Numbered from the stretch's first letter, positions 1 to 9,291 are shown. The stretch is DNA of 64,000 bases from Bradyrhizobium sp. CB2312 (GCF_029714425.1 NZ_CP121668.1:3307501-3371500), one strand, 5' to 3'. Translations and numbers: made by a program. The notes: generated by a model not told the origin, from the sequence alone.

Positions 1-522
1 CTTGTCGGGAATGTCCACGCGCTGGATGGAATGTCCGGCGACGGTGCGCCTGGCGATGCTCTTCGCCTCGGCGCCAGCGGTGGCGTCGAGGTCGAGCGAG
101 ACGTCGCGAGCGAGCTCCCAATAGCTGGTTCTGACATTGCCGGGACCCGAGATCGTGCCGTCATCGACGCTGAGCAGCGCTGCGTCGACGCCGAGACGTT
201 CCGATGCCGCCGCGACGAAGCGCTGGCGCACCTCGGCGCAGGCGTGGCGCAGCGCGCGGCCGGATTGCTGGATCGACAGGCTGCCCGAGGTGACGCCCTC
301 GTTCGGGCTGGTCGCCGTCGAGGCGCGGATCATCTCGACCCGCGCCAGATCGACATCCAGCTCGTCCGCCGCGATCTGCGCCAGCGCCGTGACGATGCCC
401 TGGCCGATCTCGACCTTGCCCGGCGAGATCGTCACGTGGCCTTCATCGGTGAACCGTACCCAGGACGACAGCTTCGGATTGGCTGCCAGGCTGACCGGCA
501 GCTTTGGGGCGGGGGACGTCAT
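1..522 (-). CDS. Molybdopterin-binding subunit of a xanthine dehydrogenase/aldehyde oxidase-type enzyme (partial)
   Basis: This is the N-terminal part of the large Mo-cofactor subunit of a xanthine dehydrogenase/isoquinoline oxidoreductase-type hydroxylase; it runs off the left edge of the window. About 174 residues are visible on the minus strand from ATG at 522. They include VEIGQGIVTALAQIAADEL, the glutamine-containing loop typical of this superfamily, followed by a region rich in short strands. The start overlaps the stop of the upstream [2Fe-2S] gene by four bases (ATGA), so the two are translationally coupled and should form one complex. The substrate cannot be told. The catalytic glutamate near the C-terminus lies outside the window. 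Confidence 0.85.
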   Translation of the reverse strand, partial: MTSPAPKLPVSLAANPKLSSWVRFTDEGHVTISPGKVEIGQGIVTALAQIAADELDVDLARVEMIRASTATSPNEGVTSGSLSIQQSGRALRHACAEVRQRFVAAASERLGVDAALLSVDDGTISGPGNVRTSYWELARDVSLDLDATAGAEAKSIARRTVAGHSIQRVDIPDK

Positions 523-989
523 GGCGTAGCCAACTCCGAAGCCGCGCGAAGGACCGCGCGCACCATGCGGTTATGCGACCCGCAGCGGCAGAGGTTGCGA
601 TCGAGTGCCGCCCTGACCTCCGCCTCCGTCGGTGACGGATTGCGCTTGAGCAGGGCCGCAGCACTGATCAAGATCCCAGAGACGCAATAGCCGCATTGCA
701 TCGCCTGTTCCGAGATGAAGGCGCGCTGCAGCGGATGCGGTCGCTCGGCCGTGCCGAGCCCTTCCACCGTGACGACGTCCTTGTCCGCCACCGACCACAT
801 CGGCATGTCGCACGAAGTCATCGCGCGGCCGTCGACCATGACGTGACAGGCGCCGCACTCACCGGCGCCGCAGCCGAAATGCGCCCCGGTGATGCCGAGC
901 CGGCTGCGCAGCACATCGAGCAGCATCTGGTCCGGATCGGTGTCCACGGCGATCGCTGCGCCGTTGAGCCGGAATTGAACGGTGGGCAT
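519..989 (-). CDS. [2Fe-2S]-binding subunit of a molybdenum hydroxylase
   Basis: This 156-residue protein is the small iron-sulfur subunit that passes electrons from the molybdenum centre in xanthine dehydrogenase/carbon monoxide dehydrogenase-type enzymes. The plant-ferredoxin cluster motif CGAGECGACHV lies near residues 40-50 and is followed by a further cysteine near 60. The second cluster domain shows CGYCVSG near residue 99 and CRCGSH near residue 134. Length and motif order are those of the family. It is the first gene of a tight pair with the Mo-binding subunit (four-base overlap) and lies 9 bases beyond the end of the TctC gene, so all three may share one transcript. Confidence 0.93.
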   Translation of the reverse strand: MPTVQFRLNGAAIAVDTDPDQMLLDVLRSRLGITGAHFGCGAGECGACHVMVDGRAMTSCDMPMWSVADKDVVTVEGLGTAERPHPLQRAFISEQAMQCGYCVSGILISAAALLKRNPSPTEAEVRAALDRNLCRCGSHNRMVRAVLRAASELATP

Positions 990-998
990 GAGCAGGCC

Positions 999-2009
999 TC
1001 AGGACTTGTCGAATTTCTTGACGACATCGGCCCATTTCTCGATGTCGCCGCGCAGGAATTTGTCGAATTCCTCCGGTGTCATTGACATGGGTACTGCGCC
1101 CTGCTCGGTCCAGAGTTTTACGATGTCGGGCCGCTTCACCATTGCGTTGACAGCGGCGTTGAGCTTGTCGACGACAGGCTTTGGCGTGCCGGCCGGCGCC
1201 ATCAGGCCGAGCCAGATCGTCGCCTCGTAGCCCGCAACGCCGGCTTCGCCAGCGGTCGGCACGTTCGGCAGCACGGTGGAGCGCTGCTTGCCGCTGGTCG
1301 CCAGCGCGCGCACCTGGTTCTCGCCGACGTTCGGCGCCATCGCCGGCACCGCGTCGATCATCATCTGCACTTGCCCGCCGATCACGCCGCTGCGCGCCTC
1401 GCCGCTGTTGCGATAGGGCACGTGGACGACGTCGATGCCGGCCATCGCTTTGAACAGCTCGCCGGCCATGTGATAGGGCGTGCCCTGGCCGGAGGAGGCG
1501 TAGTTCAGCTTGCCCGGCTGCGCCTTGGCGAGGGCGATGAACTCGGCAAGCGTCTTCACCGGGACTTGCGGGTTCACCACGATGACGAGATCGGAATAGT
1601 TCACCGGCGCGATCGGCGCGAGATCGCGCATCAGCTCGTATTTGCGTTGCGCGGGTGTCAGCAGCGATTCGTTCGCGGTCTGCGTGTTGGACATCATCAA
1701 GAGCGTGTAGCCGTCGGCCGGCGACTTCGCAGCCTCCACGCTGCCGATGACGCCGCCGGCGCCGGTGCGGTTCTCGATCACGAAGGGCTGGCCAAAGCTC
1801 TCCTGGAGCACGTTGCCGATCAGCCGGGCCGCGACGTCGGCCGGGCCGCCTGCGCCGAAGGGCACGACGATGCGGACCGCGTGGGTGGGATAATCTTGCG
1901 CCAATGAGGGGGCTGCGGCGCATGCGCCGAGCAGGCCGGCGACCAGCGCCAGCATGAATTGTCGGGCCGTCACGCCCACCTCCCTGATATCGTTCTTGTT
2001 GGCGGCCAC
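999..2009 (-). CDS. Tripartite tricarboxylate transporter substrate-binding protein (TctC/Bug family)
   Basis: This 336-residue protein looks like a periplasmic binding protein of the TctC/Bug family, which captures carboxylates for a TctAB membrane partner or acts as an orphan sensor. A signal peptide is visible (LALVAGLLGACAAAPSLAQ, near residues 20-38), followed by the family start YPTHAVRIVVPFGAGGPAD. The loop PGKLNYASSGQGTPYHMAGE and a C-terminal EFDKFLRGDIEKW fit the family. No tctA or tctB gene lies nearby, which is usual for Bug proteins. It precedes the molybdenum hydroxylase pair on the same strand, so it may supply that enzyme's substrate; this is inference. A start at about residue 13 is also possible. 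Confidence 0.92.
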   Translation of the reverse strand: MAANKNDIREVGVTARQFMLALVAGLLGACAAAPSLAQDYPTHAVRIVVPFGAGGPADVAARLIGNVLQESFGQPFVIENRTGAGGVIGSVEAAKSPADGYTLLMMSNTQTANESLLTPAQRKYELMRDLAPIAPVNYSDLVIVVNPQVPVKTLAEFIALAKAQPGKLNYASSGQGTPYHMAGELFKAMAGIDVVHVPYRNSGEARSGVIGGQVQMMIDAVPAMAPNVGENQVRALATSGKQRSTVLPNVPTAGEAGVAGYEATIWLGLMAPAGTPKPVVDKLNAAVNAMVKRPDIVKLWTEQGAVPMSMTPEEFDKFLRGDIEKWADVVKKFDKS

Positions 2010-2208
2010 TGTAGCCGCAGGGGAGGGGGACTGTCGACGCTCACAAAGTCGATCGTATCAGGGAATGTCAGGCGGTTTTCGGTGTGGCTGCGCGCCCATT
2101 TCGCGGGCGCGATAGGAACCGGCGGCGCGCGCGGTTTGAGCAAATCGCATGGGCAATGCCGGCAAAATGCGCTCGGCGGGTCAGTATTTTGGTGTTACGA
2201 ACTGGGAC

Positions 2209-4299
2209 ATGAATCAGCACGCCAAGATCGAAATCCGCCATTCGACCTGCCCGCATGACTGCCCGTCGGCCTGCGCGCTCGACATCGAGGTGGTCGAAGG
2301 CCGCAGCATCGGCCGCGTGCGCGGTTCGAAGAAGCAGACCTACACGGCGGGCGTCGTCTGCGCCAAGGTCGCCCGCTATGCCGAACGTATCCATCACCCC
2401 GAAAGGCTGATGTACCCGATGCGCCGCACGGGTCCGAAGGGCTCTGGGCAGTTCGCGCGGATCGGCTGGGACGAGGCGCTCGACGAGATCGCGCAGCGCT
2501 TCAATCAGGCCGAGCGCGAGTTCGGCGCGGAATCGATCTGGCCCTATTACTACGCCGGCACGATGGGCCTCGTGATGCGCGACGGGCTGAACCGTCTGAC
2601 GCATGTGAAGAAATATTCGCGCTTCTATCAGACCATCTGCGCCAATGTCGCGCGCATCGGCTATGCGATCGGTACCGGCAAGATCGCTGGCGTCGATCCG
2701 CGCGAGATGGCGCTGTCCGATCTCGTCGTGATCTGGGGCACCAATCCCGTCAACACCCAGGTCAACGTGATGACGCACGCCGCGCGTGCGCGCAAGGAGC
2801 GCGGCGCGAAGATCGCGGCGGTCGACATCTACGACAACGAGACCATGAAGCAGGCCGACATCAAGATCATTCTGCGGCCCGGCACCGACGGCGCGTTCGC
2901 CTGCGGCGTGATGCATATCCTGTTTCGCGACGGCTATGCCGACCGCGCCTACATGGACAAGTACACCGATTGCCCCGCCGAGCTCGAGGCGCATCTGAAG
3001 ACACGCACGCCGGAATGGGCGTCGGCGATCTCAGGCGTGCCGGTGGCGGAGATCGAGGCTTTTGCCAAGGCGGTCGGCGAGACCAAGCGGACCTTCATCC
3101 GCCTCGGTTACGGCTTCACCCGCTCGCGCAATGGCGCAACGCAGATGCATGCGGCGACCTGCATTCCCGCGGTGACCGGCGCCTGGCAATATGAGGGCGG
3201 CGGCGCCTTCTTCAACAATTACGCGCTGTGGCGCTTCAACGAATCCATCATCGAAGGTCACGACGCGATCGACCAGAGCGTCCGCGCGCTCGACCAGTCC
3301 AAGATCGGCCGCATCCTCACCGGCGACGCCGAGGCCCTGCTCGGCAAGGGCCCGGTCAAGGCGATGCTGATCCAGAACACCAACCCGATGACGGTGGCGC
3401 CGGAGCAGGCGCTGGTGGCCCAGGGCTTTGCGCGCGAGGATCTGTTCGTTGCGGTGCATGAGCAGTTCATGACCGAGACGGCGCAAATGGCCGACATCGT
3501 GCTGCCGGCGACCATGTTCATGGAGCACGACGACCTCTATTACGGCGGCGGCCACCAGCACATCTCGGTCGGGCCGAAGCTGATCGATCCGCCTGGCGAA
3601 TGCCGTTCCAACCATGAGGTGTTGCAGGCGCTGGCGCCGCGGCTTGACGCCAGGCACCGGGGCTTCGAGATGACGCCGCGTGAATTGATCGACGCGACGC
3701 TGCAGCTCAGCAACCACGGCGACATCGCCGGCCTCGAAGCCGACCTCTGGCGCGATCTGCAGCCGGATTTCCGGACCTCGCATTTTCTCGACGGCTTCGC
3801 CCATCCCGACAAGAAATTCCACTTCAGGGCGGATTGGACGCATCCGCCGTTCGGCCAGACCATGGGCGATGTCGAAAGCATGCCATCGCTGCCGGACCAT
3901 TGGGCGGTGATCGAACAGGTCGACCAGGCTCATCCGTTCCGGCTCGCGACCAGCCCCTCGCGCAGCTTCCTCAACACGACGTTCAACGAGACGCCGTCCT
4001 CGCAGGCGCGCGAGGGCAGGGCGAGCGTGATGATCCATCCGATGGACGCAGCCGCGCTCGACATCGCCGATGGCGATGCGGTGACGCTCGGCAACCGGCG
4101 CGGCGAGACCACGCTGATCGCGACGCTGTTCGACGGCGTGCGGCGCGGCGTGCTGATCGCGGAATCCATTCATCCCAATAAGAACCATATTGGCGGGCGC
4201 GGCATCAACATGCTGACCGGAGCCGAAGCCGTTGCGCCGATCGGCGGCGCCGCGTTCCACGACAACAAGGTCTGGATCAGGAAAGCCGCTACGGCCTGA
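2209..4299 (+). CDS. Molybdopterin oxidoreductase (DMSO-reductase superfamily)
   Basis: This 696-residue protein is a catalytic subunit of the DMSO reductase/formate dehydrogenase superfamily. Near residues 12-20 it has CPHDCPSAC, and a fourth cysteine follows in VVCAKV near residue 48, so a [4Fe-4S] cluster is expected. VVIWGTNPVNTQ near residue 180 and the C-terminal FLNTTFNETPSS with LGNRRGETTLIA match the cofactor-binding domains. No twin-arginine signal is seen, so the protein is probably cytoplasmic. ATG at 2209 is preferred because the family sequence begins directly after it; the frame is open further upstream. It is divergent from the TctC gene and the physiological substrate is unknown. 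Confidence 0.9.
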   Translation: MNQHAKIEIRHSTCPHDCPSACALDIEVVEGRSIGRVRGSKKQTYTAGVVCAKVARYAERIHHPERLMYPMRRTGPKGSGQFARIGWDEALDEIAQRFNQAEREFGAESIWPYYYAGTMGLVMRDGLNRLTHVKKYSRFYQTICANVARIGYAIGTGKIAGVDPREMALSDLVVIWGTNPVNTQVNVMTHAARARKERGAKIAAVDIYDNETMKQADIKIILRPGTDGAFACGVMHILFRDGYADRAYMDKYTDCPAELEAHLKTRTPEWASAISGVPVAEIEAFAKAVGETKRTFIRLGYGFTRSRNGATQMHAATCIPAVTGAWQYEGGGAFFNNYALWRFNESIIEGHDAIDQSVRALDQSKIGRILTGDAEALLGKGPVKAMLIQNTNPMTVAPEQALVAQGFAREDLFVAVHEQFMTETAQMADIVLPATMFMEHDDLYYGGGHQHISVGPKLIDPPGECRSNHEVLQALAPRLDARHRGFEMTPRELIDATLQLSNHGDIAGLEADLWRDLQPDFRTSHFLDGFAHPDKKFHFRADWTHPPFGQTMGDVESMPSLPDHWAVIEQVDQAHPFRLATSPSRSFLNTTFNETPSSQAREGRASVMIHPMDAAALDIADGDAVTLGNRRGETTLIATLFDGVRRGVLIAESIHPNKNHIGGRGINMLTGAEAVAPIGGAAFHDNKVWIRKAATA

Positions 4300-4425
4300 G
4301 CACGCGCTTCGATCGCCTGCAATTTGTGTCGAGGCGCTAAAGCGGCGCCTCGCTGCAGATTGCCCTTGCGCCTGCCGCCCGCCCTGCCGCAAATGGCTGT
4401 AAACGGACAGCAGGGAAGCGACGTC

Positions 4426-5208
4426 ATGACCGACAGCACAGCCGTCATCACCGAGAAGCGCGGGCAGGCGTTCTGGATCACCATCAACCGGCCGGAGAAG
4501 CGCAACGCGCTGAACGGCGAGGTCATCGCCGGCATCAACAAGGGTTATCGCGACGCCCATGACGACAAGGACGTCCGCGTCATCGTGCTGACCGGCGCGG
4601 GCGACAAGGCGTTCTGCGCGGGTGCCGACTTGCAGAATTCCGGCGCCGCTTTCGCGATGGATCATTCCCGGCCGAATGTCGACTATGCCGATCTGCTCCG
4701 CCTGTCGCAGAACGCGACCAAGCCTGCGATCGCGCGGGTCGGCGGCGTCTGCATGGCCGGCGGCATGGGCCTCTTGTGCATGACCGACATGGCGGTTGCG
4801 GCCGATCACGTCATCTTCGGCCTGCCGGAGGTGAAGGTCGGCGTGTTCCCGATGCAGGTGCTGAGCCTGTTGCAATCCATCGCGCCGCCGCGTCTCGTCA
4901 ACGAATGGGCGCTCACCGGCGAGCCGTTCGATGCCAAGGCGGCGCAGGCTGCAGGCCTTCTGAATTACGCCGTGCCCGCGGCCGAGCTCGACGCCAAGGT
5001 CGACTGGCTGATCGGCCGCATCGTCGACAAATCCCCGACTGCGATCCGCCGCGGCAAATACGCCATGCGCGCGATCGCCTCGATGTCGTTCGACGAGAGC
5101 ATCGCCTACACCGAAAGCCAGATTGCGCTGCTCGCCATGACCGAGGATGCCAAAGAGGGGCTGAAGGCGTTCGGCGAGAAGCGGAAGCCGGTGTGGACGG
5201 GGCGGTAG
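4426..5208 (+). CDS. Enoyl-CoA hydratase/isomerase family protein
   Basis: This 260-residue crotonase-fold enzyme should hydrate or isomerise an enoyl-CoA, or act on a related CoA ester. The N-terminal INRPEKRNALNGEV and GAGDKAFCAGADLQ (oxyanion-hole region, about residues 50-70) are clear, and GGVCMAGGMGLLCMTDMAVA follows near residue 106. The glutamate of GLPEVKVGVFP lies in the usual catalytic position. Length fits the family. ATG at 4426 is chosen because homology begins there; the longer frame from 4324 is mostly low-complexity. This is the last ordinary metabolic gene before the recombinase, so the chromosome/element boundary probably lies just after its stop. Confidence 0.92.
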   Translation: MTDSTAVITEKRGQAFWITINRPEKRNALNGEVIAGINKGYRDAHDDKDVRVIVLTGAGDKAFCAGADLQNSGAAFAMDHSRPNVDYADLLRLSQNATKPAIARVGGVCMAGGMGLLCMTDMAVAADHVIFGLPEVKVGVFPMQVLSLLQSIAPPRLVNEWALTGEPFDAKAAQAAGLLNYAVPAAELDAKVDWLIGRIVDKSPTAIRRGKYAMRAIASMSFDESIAYTESQIALLAMTEDAKEGLKAFGEKRKPVWTGR

Positions 5209-5255
5209 ACCCGATGTTGGAACAAACTCGGAGAGTCAGCCCGGCCAAACGATGC

Positions 5256-6548
5256 CTATCTCGTTCGCACTACGAGCTGATCGTCTAAGTGGGCTGTTCC
5301 AGAACGCTGCAATCGGCGCTTTTTTGTAGCCGCAATTAGCTGCTTCCGCGTGCGCTTGGCATAAGTTGGCAATTGGTATTTCGAGCGATGACGGCCGGCG
5401 GTGCGCAGTTCAGCGTCCGTGAGATCGCTGTCGGCGCCCTCGGTGAAGCCGCCATGGCGAAATGATGTGAATGAAAGTTCGTTGCGAAGCCCGGCTGCGC
5501 CGATGATCTTTTTTACGACGAAGCGAAGATAACGCAGGTCTTTGCGTTGGGTGATCCATGGAAGCGGAATGCTCGATCTGCGATGAGGATGGTCACGCCG
5601 GAAGGCCAATCCGGAACTCTCCCTCGCTTTGATAGCGTCGAGTTCTGCCATCAACTCGGGGAAAAGCGGAGTGCCAACTTCGTCAAAGAGGGGCCACCAT
5701 GCTTCCTCCCCATTCTTCGGATGGACAATCCGGACGCTATCGGATCGGCCCTCCGGCCGGTAGTGCGCTAAATCAAACGCTCCGAACACGTGTTCTTCGC
5801 GCTGTAGCCATTCCCAACTCAGCAAGGCGGCCGTAGCTATCGAGTAAAATCCGAGTTTCCTGGCAGCCACCCTAAACGCGACAAGCTCGTCCCAGTTAGC
5901 CGTGGGGGTCTCTCGCACCGGTCGGCCGGGAGCGCGAGACTTTAGCCCCATTCGCGAGAACGGGTTTATTTCTGGTACCTTTGTTTCGTGAGCGCGCAGG
6001 CCAACAAACCAAGCCCGCCTGCAGGCCGTCATGGCTGCGTTTGCGAAGCGCCGACGTTCGCGCTTGACAGCTTTGCCGTCGGCTGTTCTGCGTTCCACGA
6101 CGAGCAACTTCGCATAGACGGCGTCGACAAATCCTCTAGAGAAGGCAGAAATCGGTTTCGATCCCGCTCGGCTACCATCCTTTAGTTCGTGATTAGCAAA
6201 GAGTGCTAAGCCTTGATCATACAGACGCTGCGTCTTGTGATCGAGTTCTTTCCACTTCTGGTGCGTTTTGAAAATCAATACGAGCCAGTCGAAAGTGCCG
6301 GGTACGATCGAAACCGGCGACATGTCACTTAGACCTCCGGAACGCCAACTATCAAAAGCGGGTAACAGGACATAGTTGGCGCGATCTACAGCCACAGTGA
6401 GATCCTCGCCCAGCGCTTCAGATGCGACGGTGCATCCTTGTTTGCGCGCCCAAGTGGGCGGCTCGAAAAAGTATGCCCAACCGCCACGCTTCAATGGCTT
6501 TCTTCGACAATAACGAGGCAGTGCACGTGCGTTGTGAGGTATATTCAT
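5256..6548 (-). CDS. Tyrosine-type site-specific recombinase/integrase
   Basis: This 430-residue protein resembles a tyrosine recombinase. The C-terminal part shows SFRHGGFTEG (R-H box), AGRHRS (H/R box) and PTYAKRT with the likely nucleophilic tyrosine near residue 400. The N-terminal half is a poorly conserved DNA-binding region. The preceding 93-residue gene overlaps it by four bases, so the two form an operon. It converges on the enoyl-CoA hydratase gene with a 47-base gap, placing it at the probable edge of the accessory DNA. It is not the P4-type integrase expected for an R7A-like ICE, so it may belong to a different element. No att core could be identified beside it. Confidence 0.75.
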   Translation of the reverse strand: MNIPHNARALPRYCRRKPLKRGGWAYFFEPPTWARKQGCTVASEALGEDLTVAVDRANYVLLPAFDSWRSGGLSDMSPVSIVPGTFDWLVLIFKTHQKWKELDHKTQRLYDQGLALFANHELKDGSRAGSKPISAFSRGFVDAVYAKLLVVERRTADGKAVKRERRRFANAAMTACRRAWFVGLRAHETKVPEINPFSRMGLKSRAPGRPVRETPTANWDELVAFRVAARKLGFYSIATAALLSWEWLQREEHVFGAFDLAHYRPEGRSDSVRIVHPKNGEEAWWPLFDEVGTPLFPELMAELDAIKARESSGLAFRRDHPHRRSSIPLPWITQRKDLRYLRFVVKKIIGAAGLRNELSFTSFRHGGFTEGADSDLTDAELRTAGRHRSKYQLPTYAKRTRKQLIAATKKRRLQRSGTAHLDDQLVVRTR

Positions 6549-6826
6549 ACGAGCGAGACCAAGTCCAGTCCGTCTGAACTATTTGCATTCGTGGTCCTGT
6601 ACGGCGTGGTGAAATGATCAATGGCTGCCTTGGACCAAGCGGGCTCTCGAGAGCGACCAGTGCCGTGATAACATGTGGGCGCAGGAGCTTCTCCGCGGAC
6701 CACCGCGCGTGCAAGCTCCTCTGTATTGCGGTAGTCCAGGTAAGCAGCCACCATGTCCGCCCGCATGACTGCGGGCCATGTGCCGACCGGCGGGTAACGA
6801 GCAGGAACTGCAAGGCGTGATGCCAT
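6545..6826 (-). CDS. Small protein encoded with the recombinase, possible DNA-binding partner
   Basis: This 93-residue protein starts at ATG 6826 and ends inside the start codon of the tyrosine recombinase gene (four-base overlap), so the two are translationally coupled. The segment MRADMVAAYLDYRNTEELAR looks like the helix-turn-helix of small excisionase-like proteins, and WSKAAIDHF resembles the end of such domains. I do not recognise a specific family. Its position suggests a role in recombination directionality or recombinase regulation, as in other recombinase pairs; that is inference. Confidence 0.55.
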   Translation of the reverse strand: MASRLAVPARYPPVGTWPAVMRADMVAAYLDYRNTEELARAVVRGEAPAPTCYHGTGRSREPAWSKAAIDHFTTPYRTTNANSSDGLDLVSLV

Positions 6827-7953
6827 CTCTCAACCGACGCGCTAATGATCTAACCGGTCACCGTGCAGCGCATAAGGATGCCAAAACTTCGATATCATTT
6901 TCTCTCCGTCAGGGTTCGTGCCAGGCTTGGCTTTCACTAGCTGTACTAAATCCACGCTCTAATACGAACGCCGAAATTCACGGGGCGACAAGGCGCAACG
7001 ATGGTTGGGGTGGGAATCGGCTGGGATGGAGCGAATTTGGGTTGACCTGCGAGCGGCCGGATCGGGGTAGGCGCAGCGCAACACTAGAACCGAATAGCCA
7101 TAGTGAAGTTAGCTTGAGAGCTTCTTTCGCAAGTGATGACCGAAATCGATTGCAAATGACTCAACGGGTGGTCATCCGTTCGAACTGCCCTTCGGTAGCG
7201 CTGTGTTGCCCGCTGGACGAGAGGCACGTGATTTCCTTTAGCTAAGAGCGCTTATTCCGACAAACCATCACTCAACCCGCATGAACGGTGCGGTTATGGA
7301 GCTTCGATTGTCGGAATGACGTGCTCGAATTAAAGGGTCGCCGTAAGCGCGCCATTTCGAAGCTGTAACTTATGGCGACAGCCGAGTGCATGCGAGGCAA
7401 ACTCGGCTCCTCCAACTGTGGAATTTGTCATTTTCGCACGTCCGCTTCGCTATGCCGGGCTCTGTGAACGGACCCGCTTTGCGCTTCCGCCATGCGGCTT
7501 CGATCCCTCGCGCAAGGACGTTGCGGTGCTCCTCGCCGGAGGCACTAGGGAAAGGGGCTAGCCCGCGGCGATCGTTATCACTGCTCCGTGTCCGTATTGA
7601 ACCGGGCTCGTCGCTGCACTCGGACCCGCGTGCCCGTCGGGCCGCTATGCGAAGTGCGGCTTGACGAAGATCAGGTCGGAACATGGCCGCTTCGCGGAGA
7701 CCGACGCCATGGCAGACCGAACGCCGAATTTGCGGGCTACATGGCTCGCGGCGGCGACGACGCCCGCGCTCTGCGAAACCGCTTGTTCGCAACGATCAGC
7801 GCGCGAATAGCCGCACGCATATTGCCGCTGCAAACGGCGATCGCCTGTTCGACAGCGGCGTCCAGCCCGTCGTCCTGTTCGGTCGGCTCAGAGAGGAGGA
7901 CACGGTCCTGTTCCAGGTTGACCGTCAATGATGTATCTTCTTATTGTGTCCTT
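6827..7953. other. 1.1-kb stretch without a convincing gene
   Basis: All open frames here lack family resemblance and a sensible ribosome-binding site. Two things stand out. There is a perfect 10-bp inverted repeat (ATTCCGACAA at 7254-7263, TTGTCGGAAT at 7308-7317) separated by 44 bp. Copy 1 of a dispersed GC-rich repeat lies at about 7465-7660. The stretch looks like junction debris between the recombinase module and the ICE-like segment. Confidence 0.5.
7465..7660 (+). repeat. Dispersed non-coding repeat, copy 1 (uninterrupted)
   Basis: About 190 bases here are similar by eye to sequence at 10615-10639, 13196-13325 and 14728-14790. In copy 1 these pieces are contiguous; in copy 2 the group II intron and an IS110 element separate them. 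Shared blocks include CGGCTTCGATCC, GCGATCG.TATCACTGC and GTCGCTGCACTCGG. Reading frames across it are not conserved between copies, so it is probably non-coding. Confidence 0.6.
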
Positions 7954-8318
7954 ATGGACCTAAGCCGCCGTTTCGAGCCGCCCTGGACCTTAGTCCGGGA
8001 AAATTCGGAGTGCTACGTGGTCACGGACGTCAACGGCGTAACCCCTGCGTGGCTCTATTGCGATGATGCGCAGCGCTACAGCTTCGGCCCCGGCAAGCTT
8101 TCGTCGGATGAGGCGCGCCGGATCGGCAAGGTGACCGGGCGCACCCCCGAATTCATGATGCCGCGCCAGGGCTTTTATCCGCGTGGGGGGCCGCGCTGGC
8201 GCGCCGACCGGCTATATGACTGGCTCTGGAGGATCGCGATATCCGCGAGCACTGGGATGAGATCTACGCTCTCTGGCCGAAATTCAATCCCCGCAATCTC
8301 CGGTACCCAACGCCATGA
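7954..8318 (+). pseudogene. Conserved small hypothetical gene with a one-base frameshift
   Basis: The frame from ATG 7954 gives MDLSRRFEPPWTLVREN and runs to RADRLYD near 8218. The matching continuation, ALEDRDIREHWDEIYALW, is in the next frame and ends at the TGA at 8316-8318. Restoring one G near 8219 (so that it reads RLYDVALEDRD) gives a single 121-residue protein. The stop overlaps the ATG of the thermonuclease gene, so the two were coupled. I recognise this as a rhizobial hypothetical family of unknown function, from memory only. Either the gene is inactivated or the sequence has an error here. Confidence 0.6.
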
Positions 8319-8839
8319 GCAAACGCCGAGTCCTTATATTGACGCTGCTGCTGTTATCGGACATGGCGCTTGCCGACAGTTTTGTCGGTCAGGCCAGCAT
8401 CATTGATGGCGACACATTGGAAATTCATGGAACGCGGATCCGCCTTTGGGGTGTCGATGCTCCGGAAGGCACTCAGCTGTGTCGCGGTGAGGACAGTCTA
8501 CAGTACCGCTGCGGTTCGAAGGCCGCGAACGAGCTCGACGCTTACATTGCCGGTCGCCCCGTCAACTGTGTCCCGCTCAGCCTCGACCGGTATGGCCGCA
8601 CGGTCGCGACCTGTTCGGTCGCGGGCAAGGATCTCGCGGAATGGCTTGTGCGCAACGGTCTCGCGCTGGATTGGCCTCAATATTCGAAGGGCAGATATCA
8701 CGAAGCCCAGCGCGAAGCTGAGCGCGCGGGCCAAGGGCTCTGGAAGGGCAGCTACGTCGAACCGTGGCTCTATCGAGCATGCATCCGCGCCAGCGGAAGC
8801 CCGTCCGCATGTTCGGACGATGCAAATGCCCATCCTTGA
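8315..8839 (+). CDS. Secreted thermonuclease (SNase-like) family protein
   Basis: This 174-residue protein begins with a signal peptide (VLILTLLLLSDMALA, cleavage near residue 20) and continues with a staphylococcal nuclease fold: ASIIDGDTLEIHGTRIRLWG near residues 27-46, VDAPEG, and DRYGRTVATC near residue 92. These carry the aspartates and arginines that bind calcium and phosphate in the family. It probably cuts nucleic acids outside the cytoplasm. Such nucleases are common cargo in rhizobial accessory regions. Its ATG overlaps the stop of the frameshifted upstream gene (ATGA). Confidence 0.88.
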   Translation: MSKRRVLILTLLLLSDMALADSFVGQASIIDGDTLEIHGTRIRLWGVDAPEGTQLCRGEDSLQYRCGSKAANELDAYIAGRPVNCVPLSLDRYGRTVATCSVAGKDLAEWLVRNGLALDWPQYSKGRYHEAQREAERAGQGLWKGSYVEPWLYRACIRASGSPSACSDDANAHP

Positions 8840-8971
8840 AGGGCCCACTGCGAGGTGTCAATCCACAACGTGCGATGGCCGATCACCGCACTCGGGCAAG
8901 TGGGTCTGGCGCGGTTTGGGCGACTCACGGTACCCATCATTCCAACCACCACACTGCACAACGGGAATGAA

Positions 8972-9154
8972 ATGGTTGCAGCCAATCGTGAACTGCCGGC
9001 CTCTGGCTACGCACTTGAAGTGGACGGCCGACTCAAAGCCGAATTTGCAACCAGAGACGGCGCCAGGGCAGGTGGAGAAGAACTAAAGAAGCGGTTTCCC
9101 ATGCTTCAAATCAGGATCTATGACGCGCAAACGCATGCGCGCGAGGAAATCTAG
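8972..9154 (+). CDS. Small conserved hypothetical protein
   Basis: This 60-residue frame starts at ATG 8972 after a purine-rich stretch and encodes SGYALEVDGRLKAEFATRDG followed by GAEELKKRFP-like helix residues and a short acidic tail. The compact alpha/beta pattern and the sensible start suggest a real gene. I recall similar short proteins in Bradyrhizobium but know no function. It follows the thermonuclease gene by 133 bases on the same strand. The longer frame from 8855 adds residues without obvious conservation. Confidence 0.5.
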   Translation: MVAANRELPASGYALEVDGRLKAEFATRDGARAGGEELKKRFPMLQIRIYDAQTHAREEI

Positions 9155-9291
9155 ATCCTCTGACTGGTGGAGTTTCCGCTTCCCGCGTGCGGCTTCCGCC
9201 CTCCGTGCTCTCGTGTTGGGGTGGACGGCCCCCTTCCGCCGGTTTGCGTGGCAAGATGGGTCATCGATGACCTGAAACGAGGGAGCCGCCC

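Noticed and set aside
3031..4875. 614-codon minus-strand open frame opposite the molybdopterin oxidoreductase and enoyl-CoA hydratase genes
   Set aside because: It is an antisense shadow in GC-rich DNA; it has no family motifs, and both genes on the other strand are clear.
6778..7245. 155-codon plus-strand frame after the recombinase partner gene
   Set aside because: No known motif, the start lies inside the divergent gene, and there is no ribosome-binding site.
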